Positions 7,874 through 17,581 of a DNA stretch of 64,000 bases are shown one piece after another. The position numbers and the translations under genes were made by a program. The notes under the pieces are model-generated. The model saw only the letters and a list, made by a program, of their open reading frames with translations. It was not told where the DNA came from and did not search any database. How positions within the stretch are numbered: the stretch's first letter is position 1; each line of letters starts with the position of its first letter. The stretch covers positions 1 through 64,000 of the forward strand of contig JBDNHI010000133.1 of assembly GCA_041694635.1 (NCBI GenBank), in the 5' to 3' direction. The DNA is from UBA969 sp041694635 (lineage in GTDB: Bacteria > Planctomycetota > Planctomycetia > Gemmatales > Gemmataceae).

Positions 7874-10565
7874 CTATCCATACTCCGCGAGGGTCAAGAG
7901 GCATAAGCTCAAGATCCTTGTAAAGGAAAATTCTATTACTCAAGTAACTGATCCAAATTTTAAACAGATCGTTTTGAGCTGTAAGTTTGGACCTTTGGGC
8001 ATCTAGCAACTGCTGTGTAAAAGCAGCTTGGGAACCATCGTTGTTTCCTTGGGCGCCTCCTGCCCCACCAGGTTTAGAAGGGGCATAGGTTGTTTCAAGG
8101 GCATTATCTAAAGTTAAGTAGGCTAATTCAACTGCCAACTTTTGAATGTCGTAAATTTGTGAATTTGCGCGTAGCAGTCTGATATTATTACGCACATCCA
8201 CAAGTATGGTATCTTCAAACGCCATCAAGTTTCTGCGTTGCCTTTGCCAGTTTATCAGAGTAGCCCTATAAGCATTTCTCTCTTGAATTCTTACTAAAGG
8301 TAATTCTCCTGTGAGAATAAGTCTGTGACGCAAGGAACTGGATGAGATGTTAACGGGTTGGGCAACATTTACAGGTGAGTTCCCAGCTAGATTATACTCT
8401 ACATTCATAACCCCTTGCAAGGCATTAGCTGAAATAGCAATTTGCCTCCAAGAATCCATAAGTTGGGCCCGCCCATTCATTAAATCCAGCCTATTTGTTA
8501 AAGCATGTCTGCAGCCAGCGAACAAAGCTTCATCAATTCCAGTCTTTAATAAGTCTACACCATCCACGCAAACTCTGGGAACTTCGGGCCAAGATTTTCT
8601 AGTTTTTTCTAGTTTTTCATTCCTTGGCTCAACAAGGACGAGTAAAAAATCTTCAATAAGGTTTTCGAATTGATTTAATTGATTATCCTGTGCGTTTCGA
8701 ATCCAGTTAACTTTTTGTTCATAAAGTCGGAGGTTTCGTTCGAATCTACCTAAGAAATATTCAAAATCTTTTTCGCCTAATTCGATTTTTTCTGCCAAAG
8801 GTTGTTGCTTACCTTTTTTCTCGTTATCAGATTTTGATTCTTGTAAGGCTAACCTTCGAATATTAATTTCTTTAAGTCTTGCAGCTAAATCCTCTTTGGT
8901 CATAGCTTCCCAAATGGCCCATTGTTTAGGTAAACGATCCTTGAACTGTGTTCCTTTAACGAATTCTGATTCTTTAAGAATCGCACGCAGCCCATTTCGT
9001 AATAGATTTACTTTTTTCGGATCACCCAGTTTTCTTGCATCCGTTCTAATTTTCTTAAATTCATCTACAAGATTTGAATAACGCTGTAACTGTTCTAATT
9101 GGGGATTTAATGGCGTACGGTCAAGCTCTAGGGGAAGGTCGATGGGTAAGCCAAGTTGATATTTAAATCGGTCGAGAGCGTCGCGTAATTCTAATTCTCG
9201 ATTGATAACACTGGTTTTGAAAGTTAATAAAAGTTGAATAATTCGTTGTACTTGGAGTTCGGAAATATCGCCAATGGCTTGCATTTCGCGGAATTGGTCA
9301 AGTGTGGTGGATAATTCTGTCACATTTTCCCGTTCATTTCTAAGTAAACCTGCTCGAAATATAACAGAAAGATAGCCATCCCTTCTTATTGGAAAGGGCG
9401 GGGCCCCTGTAGAGCTATATCCATTAGATTCTCCGGGTGTAACCTGCACAGATCCTGCGCCTGCAAGACCCGCGCCAAACACGCTGTTGAATCGAGTTGC
9501 AGAAGCCACTGTTGCTGGTGTGCTATAAACGATGGGTACTCCCCCCGCAACGATATCAGAATAAAATTCTTTTCGGAAACGGGCATAAGATCGAATTTCG
9601 TAAAGCAAATTGCGTTCTGCAAGAGTAAGTGGCTCTAAGGTAACCGCTCTACCACCGCCACGGAATAAAGGTTGGAAAAGATCAAGTGTTAATAAGGAAG
9701 GGGCACGGATCTGAGTTCCGCCATTTCCTGCCATTTCTACAACAGCTTGGTTGGCAAATCTGAATAAAAGTAAGGCGCCGGTTGAAAAAGTTTTGGTGAA
9801 TCCTGCCCCGGAACTTGCATTCCAATCATTTGTTTGTCCAGAAATTGTTTCCGTTCCTGATCTTTCTCTAATTGCAACTTCATTAGCATAAAACTGAGCC
9901 GCAAATGCAAACCGTTGTAAAGTTACGGGCAATGCTGAAAGGTATACATTTTCTCTTCTAAACTGGAATTCGCGGCTGTTGACCAAGCCAAGTTCGCAGG
10001 ATTGTTGCATTTTAATCATAAATGGGTTTTGGTAACGACTTGCAGGGTCCCCCTTATAGGTAAGTCCCATAGAATCGAAAGGGCCTTTGTCTGGGTCTAA
10101 GTTGTCGAGGTAATTTGGCATTCCATCTTGTTTAAAAGAAACTAACTTTAAAGGTGAGTTATTATCCAGAGTCTGCTGGGCAGAAAGGGCAGTTCTGTTT
10201 TCACTGTCAAATTGGGAAAGTAAATCTAAATAGCCCGAACCTTCTGAATGAATTATTCCATACTTGCCTGGTTTTTGTGGATTTGGTGCCATCGCCATCG
10301 AAGCGGGGTCGTCTGGCGGCATGGCTGGCCTATCTAAATTGCCTACCGTTGCGAATCTCGCTCTAGGGTCTGGCATTAGGTGGTATTCTTCTAATTTCCA
10401 ATTGGGATATTTATCTTTAGATGAAAGGACTTGGTGAACTTCTTGGTCTGCTCTATCTCTATAGAATCGTCTGCTACACCCTGAAAATAATACTGCAAAG
10501 CTTATGCCTAGCAAAAGCATAGTATGAAAGTTTAAACTCTTAATTTGTTTTCTTAGGTGACTCAT
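7728..10565 (-). CDS. TolC-family outer-membrane efflux lipoprotein
   Basis: A 945-residue protein beginning with a lipoprotein signal: LFSGC puts the lipidated cysteine at residue 30. The long helical stretches, with coiled-coil-like heptads around 410-700 and 740-880, and the C-terminal region match the alpha-barrel design of TolC proteins. It is about twice the usual length; an N-terminal extension of roughly 170 residues and a charged helical insertion account for this. As first gene of the export operon it should be the outer-membrane exit duct. The last 48 codons overlap the adaptor gene. No clear Shine-Dalgarno is visible before the ATG. Confidence 0.85.
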   Translation of the reverse strand: MSHLRKQIKSLNFHTMLLLGISFAVLFSGCSRRFYRDRADQEVHQVLSSKDKYPNWKLEEYHLMPDPRARFATVGNLDRPAMPPDDPASMAMAPNPQKPGKYGIIHSEGSGYLDLLSQFDSENRTALSAQQTLDNNSPLKLVSFKQDGMPNYLDNLDPDKGPFDSMGLTYKGDPASRYQNPFMIKMQQSCELGLVNSREFQFRRENVYLSALPVTLQRFAFAAQFYANEVAIRERSGTETISGQTNDWNASSGAGFTKTFSTGALLLFRFANQAVVEMAGNGGTQIRAPSLLTLDLFQPLFRGGGRAVTLEPLTLAERNLLYEIRSYARFRKEFYSDIVAGGVPIVYSTPATVASATRFNSVFGAGLAGAGSVQVTPGESNGYSSTGAPPFPIRRDGYLSVIFRAGLLRNERENVTELSTTLDQFREMQAIGDISELQVQRIIQLLLTFKTSVINRELELRDALDRFKYQLGLPIDLPLELDRTPLNPQLEQLQRYSNLVDEFKKIRTDARKLGDPKKVNLLRNGLRAILKESEFVKGTQFKDRLPKQWAIWEAMTKEDLAARLKEINIRRLALQESKSDNEKKGKQQPLAEKIELGEKDFEYFLGRFERNLRLYEQKVNWIRNAQDNQLNQFENLIEDFLLVLVEPRNEKLEKTRKSWPEVPRVCVDGVDLLKTGIDEALFAGCRHALTNRLDLMNGRAQLMDSWRQIAISANALQGVMNVEYNLAGNSPVNVAQPVNISSSSLRHRLILTGELPLVRIQERNAYRATLINWQRQRRNLMAFEDTILVDVRNNIRLLRANSQIYDIQKLAVELAYLTLDNALETTYAPSKPGGAGGAQGNNDGSQAAFTQQLLDAQRSKLTAQNDLFKIWISYLSNRIFLYKDLELMPLDPRGVWIDEIETCHCNIPVSKPAETITDLRSISNGATGTRRSASGILLPPRKISP

Positions 10566-10754
10566 AGGTCTTAGAAGAGTTAATCTCTAGGTAGGTTTAA
10601 TCGGTATATCTGTTAAAGTTGTTATCGGCATTAAAAGCGTTACAGCTTGAAACAAATTTGGCTGGGTTGCTTTGAACAGCCAAATGGTTGGTATTTAGAT
10701 TTAACTTTCTTGAATCTTTGTAAAATAGGTTTATTAACGAAAGAGGAATGATCA

Positions 10755-11747
10755 ATGAAAGCCCTTGTATTAAATAGTTACGGGGAACCGCTTGAGGTTC
10801 TAAAAATCGAAAATAAGGTTGAACCAGTTCCGAAGAGCGGAGAAGTTTTGGTTCGTATGTTGCTTAGCCCTGTAAATCCATCGGATATACTTTTCACGAG
10901 AGGTAAGTATGGCAATCAACCCCAACCGCCTCAAGTCCCTGGTTTTGAGGGTGTTGGAATTGTTGAGGCAGGAAAAGGCCTTTTAGCTTGGCGGGTTATG
11001 GGTAAGAGAGTTTCTGTCATAGGTCAGGGTGATGGTCGCTGGCAGCAAAAAATAATCCTTCCTGCAAGGCAGGCCATTCCTATGCCTTCCTTTCTTTCGG
11101 ATCAACAAGCGGCATCATTTTTCGTTAATCCTGCTACCGCATTTGTGATGACCCAAAAAATATTAAATATTCCTAAGGGTGGCTGGTTGTTGCAATCTGC
11201 ATCAAATGGTGCTTTAGGCAAAATGATTGTTAGACTTGGTAGAAATCTTGGTTTTCACACTATTAATATCGTTCGTAAACATAAGCAAATTGCTGCCCTT
11301 AAAGCCCTAGGTGCGGATGAGGTGGTTAGTTTAGACCGAGATGATATTAACGATTCTGTTTTGAAAATAACCAAAGGAAATGGGGTGCTTTATGCGGTGG
11401 ATGCCGTTGGAGGAACGGTGGGGTCAAAAATGATATCTTGCCTTTCTAGAAATGGAAAAATGTTGGTTTATGGTCGTATGTCTGGAGATCCTTTAAGTTT
11501 TGAACCCGGTGAAATTATGAAAGGTCAAAAATCGGTACAAGGCTTTTGGCTATCTGAGTGGGCTAAAAATCAAGGTGTATTCACTATGCTAAGTCTATTT
11601 GGTAAGTTGGGCAGATTGATTCGTGAAGGGGTTCTTGATACCCCATCTGGGCCAGTTTTTGAAATCGAAGATTTTAAAACGGCAATTAACGCAGCTTGCC
11701 TTGATGCAAAAGAAGGGAAAATTTATCTCAAAATGAACCCTTCCTAG
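10755..11747 (+). CDS. NADPH-dependent MDR oxidoreductase, MECR/enoyl reductase-like
   Basis: A 330-residue zinc-free medium-chain dehydrogenase/reductase. The N-terminal GroES-like domain carries SPVNPSDILFTRGKY (38-52) and VPGFEGVG, which resemble the mitochondrial 2-enoyl-thioester reductase group. The cofactor domain begins at LLQSASNGALGKMIVRLG. No structural or catalytic zinc cysteines are seen. Reduction of a 2-enoyl-CoA/ACP or a quinone is the likely chemistry; the substrate is uncertain. AGAGGA precedes the ATG. The gene stands alone, divergent from the TolC-like gene. Confidence 0.88.
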   Translation: MKALVLNSYGEPLEVLKIENKVEPVPKSGEVLVRMLLSPVNPSDILFTRGKYGNQPQPPQVPGFEGVGIVEAGKGLLAWRVMGKRVSVIGQGDGRWQQKIILPARQAIPMPSFLSDQQAASFFVNPATAFVMTQKILNIPKGGWLLQSASNGALGKMIVRLGRNLGFHTINIVRKHKQIAALKALGADEVVSLDRDDINDSVLKITKGNGVLYAVDAVGGTVGSKMISCLSRNGKMLVYGRMSGDPLSFEPGEIMKGQKSVQGFWLSEWAKNQGVFTMLSLFGKLGRLIREGVLDTPSGPVFEIEDFKTAINAACLDAKEGKIYLKMNPS

Positions 11748-11848
11748 CTTTGCTATTCTCTCCGTTTTCTATGGTTAAGGGTTCTATTTACTTTTTAAAC
11801 TTTTATAGCTATTCCAATCTGCTTCTCATTATTAAGAGACTGTTTGTT

Positions 11849-12574
11849 ATGGCTATTACAAATTTAAAGAGTTTGGTTTTTATTTTCCTAGGTTGTTTTG
11901 TTGGTTGTTCTCAAACAACAAAGCAATCTGCCAGAATGCATTCTGATAGCAATGTTAGCACAGAAAAATTAATTAGGCTGACAAGTCAAAAGCAAGATGC
12001 TGGGGCTACAAAAGAAGCGGCAATTAGGGTTGGAAAAATTGGTCAAAAATTATTAGCTTCAAACCCCTCCCTTGGTATTAAACCTATTTTTCAAACCATC
12101 GGCGCTCCTCAGCCTGAAGTTTTTCATCAAGGCTTAGAACAAATTATGGTTACCGATTCCTTGGTTAAAGAGTGCGACGATGATCAGTTGGCTGCCGTTC
12201 TTGCAGTCGAACTGGCAAAAATGGTTGGGGAACGAGAGAATAGCGCTCCACCTGGGAAAATTATTGACCGTACCCCAGGAATGGATTTTAACATTGGCAA
12301 TGATCGTTCGCTTGGTTTTGGTCCAGCGGATGGTACAAGGTTGGCCGAGCGGTATGCACTTGATCGCCAGCGGAATAGTAATTCTGCCCCATCGTCTGAC
12401 CCTAAAATTACAGCAAGGCTTTATTTATCTAAAGCAGGTTACCCGTCGAAATCGGTGGAGTCCATCAGTAATTTACTTAAAAAAGCAGATGAAAATTTCA
12501 AATTAGAAAAGCAAATGACCCATTCATCTTCGCAGGCTATTTCGGGCAAAGTTGACCCAGTGATTTCTCAATAA
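11849..12574 (+). CDS. M48-peptidase-like lipoprotein lacking the zinc motif
   Basis: A 241-residue predicted lipoprotein; the lipobox FVGC puts the cysteine at about 20, and FLGC is an alternative. The segment VTDSLVKECDDDQLAAVLA has the layout that precedes the HEXXH zinc helix in M48 metalloproteases. Where HEXXH should be, the sequence reads VELAK (12206-12220), so both zinc histidines are gone. The downstream stretch AERYALDRQ and ARLYLSKAGYPS mirrors the M48 third-ligand helix and tail. I infer a catalytically dead, secreted M48 relative, perhaps a chaperone or assembly factor. The ATG at 11849 is preferred over an in-frame TTG at 11750 because it sits directly before the signal peptide. 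Confidence 0.72.
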   Translation: MAITNLKSLVFIFLGCFVGCSQTTKQSARMHSDSNVSTEKLIRLTSQKQDAGATKEAAIRVGKIGQKLLASNPSLGIKPIFQTIGAPQPEVFHQGLEQIMVTDSLVKECDDDQLAAVLAVELAKMVGERENSAPPGKIIDRTPGMDFNIGNDRSLGFGPADGTRLAERYALDRQRNSNSAPSSDPKITARLYLSKAGYPSKSVESISNLLKKADENFKLEKQMTHSSSQAISGKVDPVISQ

Positions 12575-12689
12575 CACAATTAGAGATTTCTTTCTTGGCT
12601 TCCCAATTAAATATAGTATCTTAAGTTTTGATTTGCCTTCTCTGGTAGCAGGCAAGGAATATAAGAACTTTTTGCTGGGAACTTTCGCT

Positions 12690-13769
12690 ATGAATATTAA
12701 AGCAGTTTCTTTGAATAATGTTGTTTTTAGCACTCTACTTGTTGCCATTTTTTGTGCGGGATGTGGTGGTGGATCTTCTAATATTCCCGCTTCGAATAAT
12801 GAAAAAAAGGAAAAATCTAAACCTGTAAATAACTCAGGTGTTAAAGTTGCATTCGTAAGCAATAATGCCGCAGAGTTCTGGACGATTGCTGAAGCAGGCG
12901 CAAGGAAAGCAGAGGAAGAAACAGGTGCCCAAGTTATTTTTAAGCGCCCCCAAGATGCTACCGCTGCAACCCAAAAACAAATCATCGAAGATCTTATGAC
13001 TCAGAAGGTGCAAGCTGTTTCGATAAGTGTGATTAGTCCTGATAATCAAACGGCTTTTCTTGATGAGATCGCTCAACGAATTCCAGTGCTTTGCGTCGAT
13101 AACGATGCAGTTAATTCCAAGCGTAAGTGTTATTTGGGCACTGCTAATTTGCAAGCTGGCAGGTCGGTTGGTGAATTGGTCAAAGAGGCTATGCCACAAG
13201 GCGGCAAAATCGCAATTTTTGTTGGTCAGTTAGACCCCATCAACGCAAGAGAGAGGCGTCAGGGAGTTCTTGATGTGCTCGAAGGAAAAGCAGATTCTAA
13301 ATCTTTGCGGGAATCACCTGATGGTCAAAAATATGGGAATTATGAACTGATCGGAACCTATACCGATGGAGCGGATCAGGCTAAAGCTAAAGATAACGCA
13401 GCGGATGTTCTTGCCAAATTTCAAAATGAAGAAAATCTCTGTATGATTGGCTTATGGGCTTATAACCCCCCAGCTATTCTTGCTGCTGTTAAAGATTCTA
13501 AGCGCGCAGGTAAAGTTAAAATTGTTGGATTTGATGAAAACGATATTACCTTAGATGGAATTAAGTCGGGAGAAATTTATGGCACCGTCGTGCAACAACC
13601 TTACGAGTTCGGTTACCAATCTGTTAAGTTGATGGTTCAACTGGTTTTAAATACTGAAAAAACTATTGTAATTCCAGCTAATGGCTTAATTGATATCCCC
13701 CATAAAGTAATTAAAAAAAATAATGTTGAAGAGTTTCATTCATTCCTTAAGAAGTTAACAAATAAATGA
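12690..13769 (+). CDS. Sugar ABC transporter substrate-binding lipoprotein (ribose/xylose type)
   Basis: A 359-residue periplasmic-binding-protein type 1 (peripla_BP_4) lipoprotein with lipobox FCAGC near residue 25 and a Ser/Asn/Lys-rich linker. The two-lobed fold is evident: AFVSNNAAEFWTIAEAG at the start, VPVLCVDND-like hinge residues, and IVGFDENDITLDGIKSGEIYG at the end. It captures a sugar and delivers it to the importer encoded next. An upstream TTG at 12633 is possible, but the ATG at 12690 begins a proper signal peptide. Its stop overlaps the ATPase start (ATGA). The sugar is not identifiable. Confidence 0.93.
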   Translation: MNIKAVSLNNVVFSTLLVAIFCAGCGGGSSNIPASNNEKKEKSKPVNNSGVKVAFVSNNAAEFWTIAEAGARKAEEETGAQVIFKRPQDATAATQKQIIEDLMTQKVQAVSISVISPDNQTAFLDEIAQRIPVLCVDNDAVNSKRKCYLGTANLQAGRSVGELVKEAMPQGGKIAIFVGQLDPINARERRQGVLDVLEGKADSKSLRESPDGQKYGNYELIGTYTDGADQAKAKDNAADVLAKFQNEENLCMIGLWAYNPPAILAAVKDSKRAGKVKIVGFDENDITLDGIKSGEIYGTVVQQPYEFGYQSVKLMVQLVLNTEKTIVIPANGLIDIPHKVIKKNNVEEFHSFLKKLTNK

Positions 13770-15331
13770 GTGTTTCTCCCATTGGTGGGTTTGGACAATC
13801 GCCTAAAGGTTTTTCTATTCCCTTGCTGGAAGCATCGGGCCTATCCAAAAATTTTTATGGTATAAAAGCCCTTTCTAATGTTTCTGTGCAGCTTTATAAA
13901 GGCGAAGTCCTTGCTATTATTGGTGAGAACGGCGCTGGCAAATCAACCCTTATGAAAGTTCTTGCAGGCATTCACAAGCCTGACTCTGGTCAAGTTCTAA
14001 TTAATGGTCAACCTGTAAATTTTAATAACTCTTCCGATGCATTGAATTACGGGATTAGTCTGATTCATCAGGAATTAAACCTCGCAGATAATCTGACGAT
14101 AGCGGATAACCTTTTTTTAGGAAGGGAATTGCTTTGGGGAGGTCCTTTCTGTTTGCTTGATCGTAAAGCAATGTTTGACCAAGCTACTAAATTTTTACTT
14201 AAAGTTGGACTCCAAGTAAGCCCCGCCATTCTTGTTGGTAGCTTACCTCCGGGCCAGAAGCAATTGGTTGAAATCGCTAGATCATTATCTTTAAATGGCA
14301 AAATTTTGATTATGGATGAACCGACTTCTAGCTTATCTCAGAAAGAATCGGATCGCCTTGCAGAAGTGATACTCGAACTTTCGGGCGAAGGTGTTTCAAT
14401 TGTCTATATTTCCCATCGATTAGGAGAAGTTAGAAAAATTGCTCACCGTGTTTGTGCTTTAAAAGATGGGAAAAATGCTGGAATCCTTTCTAAGCAAGAA
14501 ATTAATCACGATGCTATGGTCCGTATGATGGTTGGCAGGGATCTCGAAAAATTCCAGAGACCTTTGCCTTCTTCTAATTCTTTATCAGATTTAATTCTTG
14601 ATGTTCAAAATTTAAAGTTCCTTGGTGGTGATGATACTGGTGTTTCTTTTCAAATTTATAAAGGCGAAATCCTTGGCTTGGCTGGTCTCGTGGGTGCTGG
14701 TAGAACAGAGTTGGCGGAAACGCTCTTTGGTATGCGCCCTTGCCTTGGTGGTAAAGTTACTTTAAATAATCAGTTGTTTACTCCTAAATCTTCTGGCGAT
14801 GCAATTCGTGCCGGGTTGCTTTTAGTTCCTGAAGATCGTAGGCATCATGGTTTAATCTTATTGCAAAGTATTAAACACAACCTATCGTTGCCTAATCTTC
14901 AAACGCTTTCGAAATTCTTCTTGATCGACCCTTTCTTGGAATCTGCCCTTGCTTTTGATTCTATTTCTCGGCTTAAAATTAAAACAACTGATGCCTCGAA
15001 GCAAGTTGGGCTTTTAAGTGGTGGAAATCAGCAAAAAGTTGTTCTTGCCAAATGGATGGCTGTTGGTCCTAAGATTTTAATCTTGGATGAACCAACTCGA
15101 GGGGTCGATGTTGGGTCTAAAGCTGAAATCTATGAACTTATGCGCCTTCTTGCTTCTCAAGGGGTCGCTATTCTTATGATCTCTAGTGATATGGAGGAAG
15201 TTCTTCGTCTAAGCCAAAGAGTTCTTGTGCTTCACGAGGGGCATTTAGCAGGCGAACTTATAGGCGATGACATAGTGGAAGAATCCATTATGTTACTTGC
15301 TACCGGATCAATGGGAGTGAATGCCAAATGA
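13766..15331 (+). CDS. Sugar ABC transporter ATPase, RbsA/XylG/MglA type
   Basis: A 521-residue protein with two fused nucleotide-binding domains. Domain 1 has Walker A GENGAGKST, a divergent signature LPPGQKQLVEIARSL and Walker B ILIMDEPTSSLS. Domain 2 has the degenerate GLVGAGRTEL usual for this family, the signature LLSGGNQQKVVLAKWM and ILILDEPTRGVDVGS. It energises uptake of a mono- or pentose-type sugar together with its neighbours. ATGA overlaps on both sides show tight translational coupling. Confidence 0.96.
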   Translation: MSVSPIGGFGQSPKGFSIPLLEASGLSKNFYGIKALSNVSVQLYKGEVLAIIGENGAGKSTLMKVLAGIHKPDSGQVLINGQPVNFNNSSDALNYGISLIHQELNLADNLTIADNLFLGRELLWGGPFCLLDRKAMFDQATKFLLKVGLQVSPAILVGSLPPGQKQLVEIARSLSLNGKILIMDEPTSSLSQKESDRLAEVILELSGEGVSIVYISHRLGEVRKIAHRVCALKDGKNAGILSKQEINHDAMVRMMVGRDLEKFQRPLPSSNSLSDLILDVQNLKFLGGDDTGVSFQIYKGEILGLAGLVGAGRTELAETLFGMRPCLGGKVTLNNQLFTPKSSGDAIRAGLLLVPEDRRHHGLILLQSIKHNLSLPNLQTLSKFFLIDPFLESALAFDSISRLKIKTTDASKQVGLLSGGNQQKVVLAKWMAVGPKILILDEPTRGVDVGSKAEIYELMRLLASQGVAILMISSDMEEVLRLSQRVLVLHEGHLAGELIGDDIVEESIMLLATGSMGVNAK

Positions 15332-16437
15332 TCAGAGTTTTTGGAATTCTTGTGGTGGTACTTACCCTTTACACTTTATTGATGATGTCTGATCCTCAAG
15401 CTCGTAGCCTAGAAAATCATATCAATCTGGAAAGAAGAATTGGAGAATGGGGTGTCCTTACTTTGGGTGCGGGTTTTGTAATAATCACCGGTGGCATTGA
15501 CCTTTCTATTGGTTCAGTTGTTTGCCTTGCATCTGTTGGATTTGGTCTTTTTCTTGAAAATGGTTTTAACCCTTATCTTGGAGCGATCTTAGTTTTATTA
15601 GTTTCTGCCTTTATTGGTTGGATGCACGGTCTGCTGATTACAAAGGGAAATTTGCAACCATTTATTGTAACGCTTTGTGGTTTATTTATTTATCGGGGAC
15701 TTGCTCAGTTGCTAACTTTGATTAAGTTTAAGGAGTTAGGCCAGAAGTTTTCGCAAGGTTGGGACACGCCGGGTCGAGTCCTAAGAGACTCATCTAGAGA
15801 TGTAGGTATTGGAGATCGCCAAGACCTTGAAGCTTTTCTTTTTTTTCAAAGAGGGAATCTTCCTTTGGGTGACTGGCTTGGTTTGCCTGAATTTATCGGC
15901 CCATGGTTGAATATACCGATGCCCTTGGTTTTGTTTTTTGCTCTTGCTGTATTAGCGACAGTCTTTTTGCATTTTAGTGTTTTTGGAAGGTACCTTTATG
16001 CTTTAGGCTTTAACGAACAGGCTGCAAAGTATGCTGGAATCCGTACTGATAAATATAAAACTTTAGCTTATATATTATGTTCAACGCTGGCGGGCCTTGG
16101 AGGAATTTTGTTTCTTCTTAAGGTGCGGTCTGCATCCCCATCTAATGCGGGTAGCTGGTTTGAACTTTACGCAATTACGGGCGCTGTGCTTGGTGGTTTT
16201 AGCTTACGCGGGGGTGAAGGTATGGTGATTGGGATCTTATTGGGTACAGCAATTTTGCCATTATTGCGAAGCTTTGTTATTTTTGCAGGAATCCCAAGCG
16301 ATCTTGAATTTACAGTAATTGGGTTTGCGCTTCTTCTTGGAACAATTGCAGACGAGGTATTGCGAAGGCAAAATGGAATGGGACTTTTTAAAAAACTAGT
16401 TAATCAATTTTCTAAAGTTAAAACCAAGTTAGACTGA
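15328..16437 (+). CDS. Sugar ABC transporter permease, RbsC/XylH type
   Basis: A 369-residue multi-pass inner-membrane permease of the BPD_transp_2 family. TGGIDLSIGSV near residue 55 is the family hallmark, and AITGAVLGGFSLRGGEG occurs near the C-terminus. It is longer than RbsC because of a hydrophilic insertion of about 45 residues in the middle (around 150-195). Its start overlaps the ATPase stop, so importer genes 12690-16437 form one operon with binding protein, ATPase and permease in order. Confidence 0.94.
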   Translation: MIRVFGILVVVLTLYTLLMMSDPQARSLENHINLERRIGEWGVLTLGAGFVIITGGIDLSIGSVVCLASVGFGLFLENGFNPYLGAILVLLVSAFIGWMHGLLITKGNLQPFIVTLCGLFIYRGLAQLLTLIKFKELGQKFSQGWDTPGRVLRDSSRDVGIGDRQDLEAFLFFQRGNLPLGDWLGLPEFIGPWLNIPMPLVLFFALAVLATVFLHFSVFGRYLYALGFNEQAAKYAGIRTDKYKTLAYILCSTLAGLGGILFLLKVRSASPSNAGSWFELYAITGAVLGGFSLRGGEGMVIGILLGTAILPLLRSFVIFAGIPSDLEFTVIGFALLLGTIADEVLRRQNGMGLFKKLVNQFSKVKTKLD

Positions 16438-16445
16438 TCAATGCC

Positions 16446-17396
16446 TTATTCAAATAGCTTGCTTACCGATTCATTTAAATGAATTCTTCGAATTGCATCT
16501 GCCAGCAGTGAAGCCGAAGACAAAACTTTTACATTTGGAAGCTGTTTGTCAGGCGGTAAAGGAATCGTGTCGGTGACGATGATTTCTTTAATGGGTGCAC
16601 CATTTAACCTTTCAATTGCAGGCCCACAAAAAACCCCGTGAGTCGCACAAACATAAACATCTTTTGCCCCATTTAACTTAGCTACATGGGCTGCACCTAC
16701 TACGGTGCCCGCAGTCGAAATCATATCGTCAAAGATGATTGCAGTTTTGCCTTCGAGGCTGCATCCAATCAGGTTAGCTTGATTGGTTTCTGTAGCACTG
16801 GACCTTCGTTTGTCAACGATGGCAATACCACCACCTAATTTTTTCTGATAGAGTAAAGCTTTTTTTATACTGCCTTCATCGGGGCTCAAAATCACAAGGT
16901 CTTCGGGCGGTACATTGAAACTACGAACATAATCGCAAATAACTGGGCTGGCATGCAAATGATCCACAGGAATATTAAAAAACCCTTGTACCTGGGCTGC
17001 GTGTAAATCTAAAGCCAATACTCGATTGGCTCCCGCTGCTGTGATAAGGTCTGCAACCAGTTTTGCAGTGATGGGAACCCGGCCCACATCTTTGCGATCT
17101 TGCCTAGCATAGCCGTAGTATGGAATTACAGCAGTAATTCGAGAAGCACTTGCTCTTTTAAAGCAATCGAGCATTACTAAAAGTTCCATAAGGTTTTCAT
17201 TGACGGGTGGGCAAGTTGGTTGGAGGAGGAAAATATCTCTGCCACGCACATCTTCATCAATGCGGACATAATTTTCACCATCAGGAAAATTGGTGAGAGT
17301 TATTTTCCCAAGCGTATCGTTAAGGTGAAATGCAATTTTTTCTGCTAAAGCTAAGTTAGCTCGCCCGCTGAATACTTTGATGTTGTTATTTTTCAT
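16446..17396 (-). CDS. prs: Ribose-phosphate pyrophosphokinase (PRPP synthetase)
   Basis: A 316-residue cytoplasmic enzyme making PRPP from ribose-5-phosphate and ATP for nucleotide, histidine and tryptophan synthesis. It shows PPVNENLMELLVMLDCFKRA, YYGYARQDRK (ATP-contact loop), LDLHAAQVQGFF and the PRPP loop IFDDMISTAGT. The usual LDLHAGQ has Ala for Gly here. The ATG at 17396 gives the standard length; a TTG at 17423 would add nine residues. Neither has a strong Shine-Dalgarno. It converges on the sugar permease with only 8 bases between stops. Confidence 0.97.
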   Translation of the reverse strand: MKNNNIKVFSGRANLALAEKIAFHLNDTLGKITLTNFPDGENYVRIDEDVRGRDIFLLQPTCPPVNENLMELLVMLDCFKRASASRITAVIPYYGYARQDRKDVGRVPITAKLVADLITAAGANRVLALDLHAAQVQGFFNIPVDHLHASPVICDYVRSFNVPPEDLVILSPDEGSIKKALLYQKKLGGGIAIVDKRRSSATETNQANLIGCSLEGKTAIIFDDMISTAGTVVGAAHVAKLNGAKDVYVCATHGVFCGPAIERLNGAPIKEIIVTDTIPLPPDKQLPNVKVLSSASLLADAIRRIHLNESVSKLFE

Positions 17397-17581
17397 ATTT
17401 GTTTCAGTTGGATGCGGGGCCAAGGGAAAAGCATTGTTTCCAAGCCAACGGAAACCTACAGGTTGTTATACAAAATAACGAATAGATGATGAAGATGGTA
17501 AGAAAATGATTATAAAAAGAATTCATTTTTTTGAAGCAAACTTATAATATGTAACTCTTTATGATGTTATTTTATTGGGTT

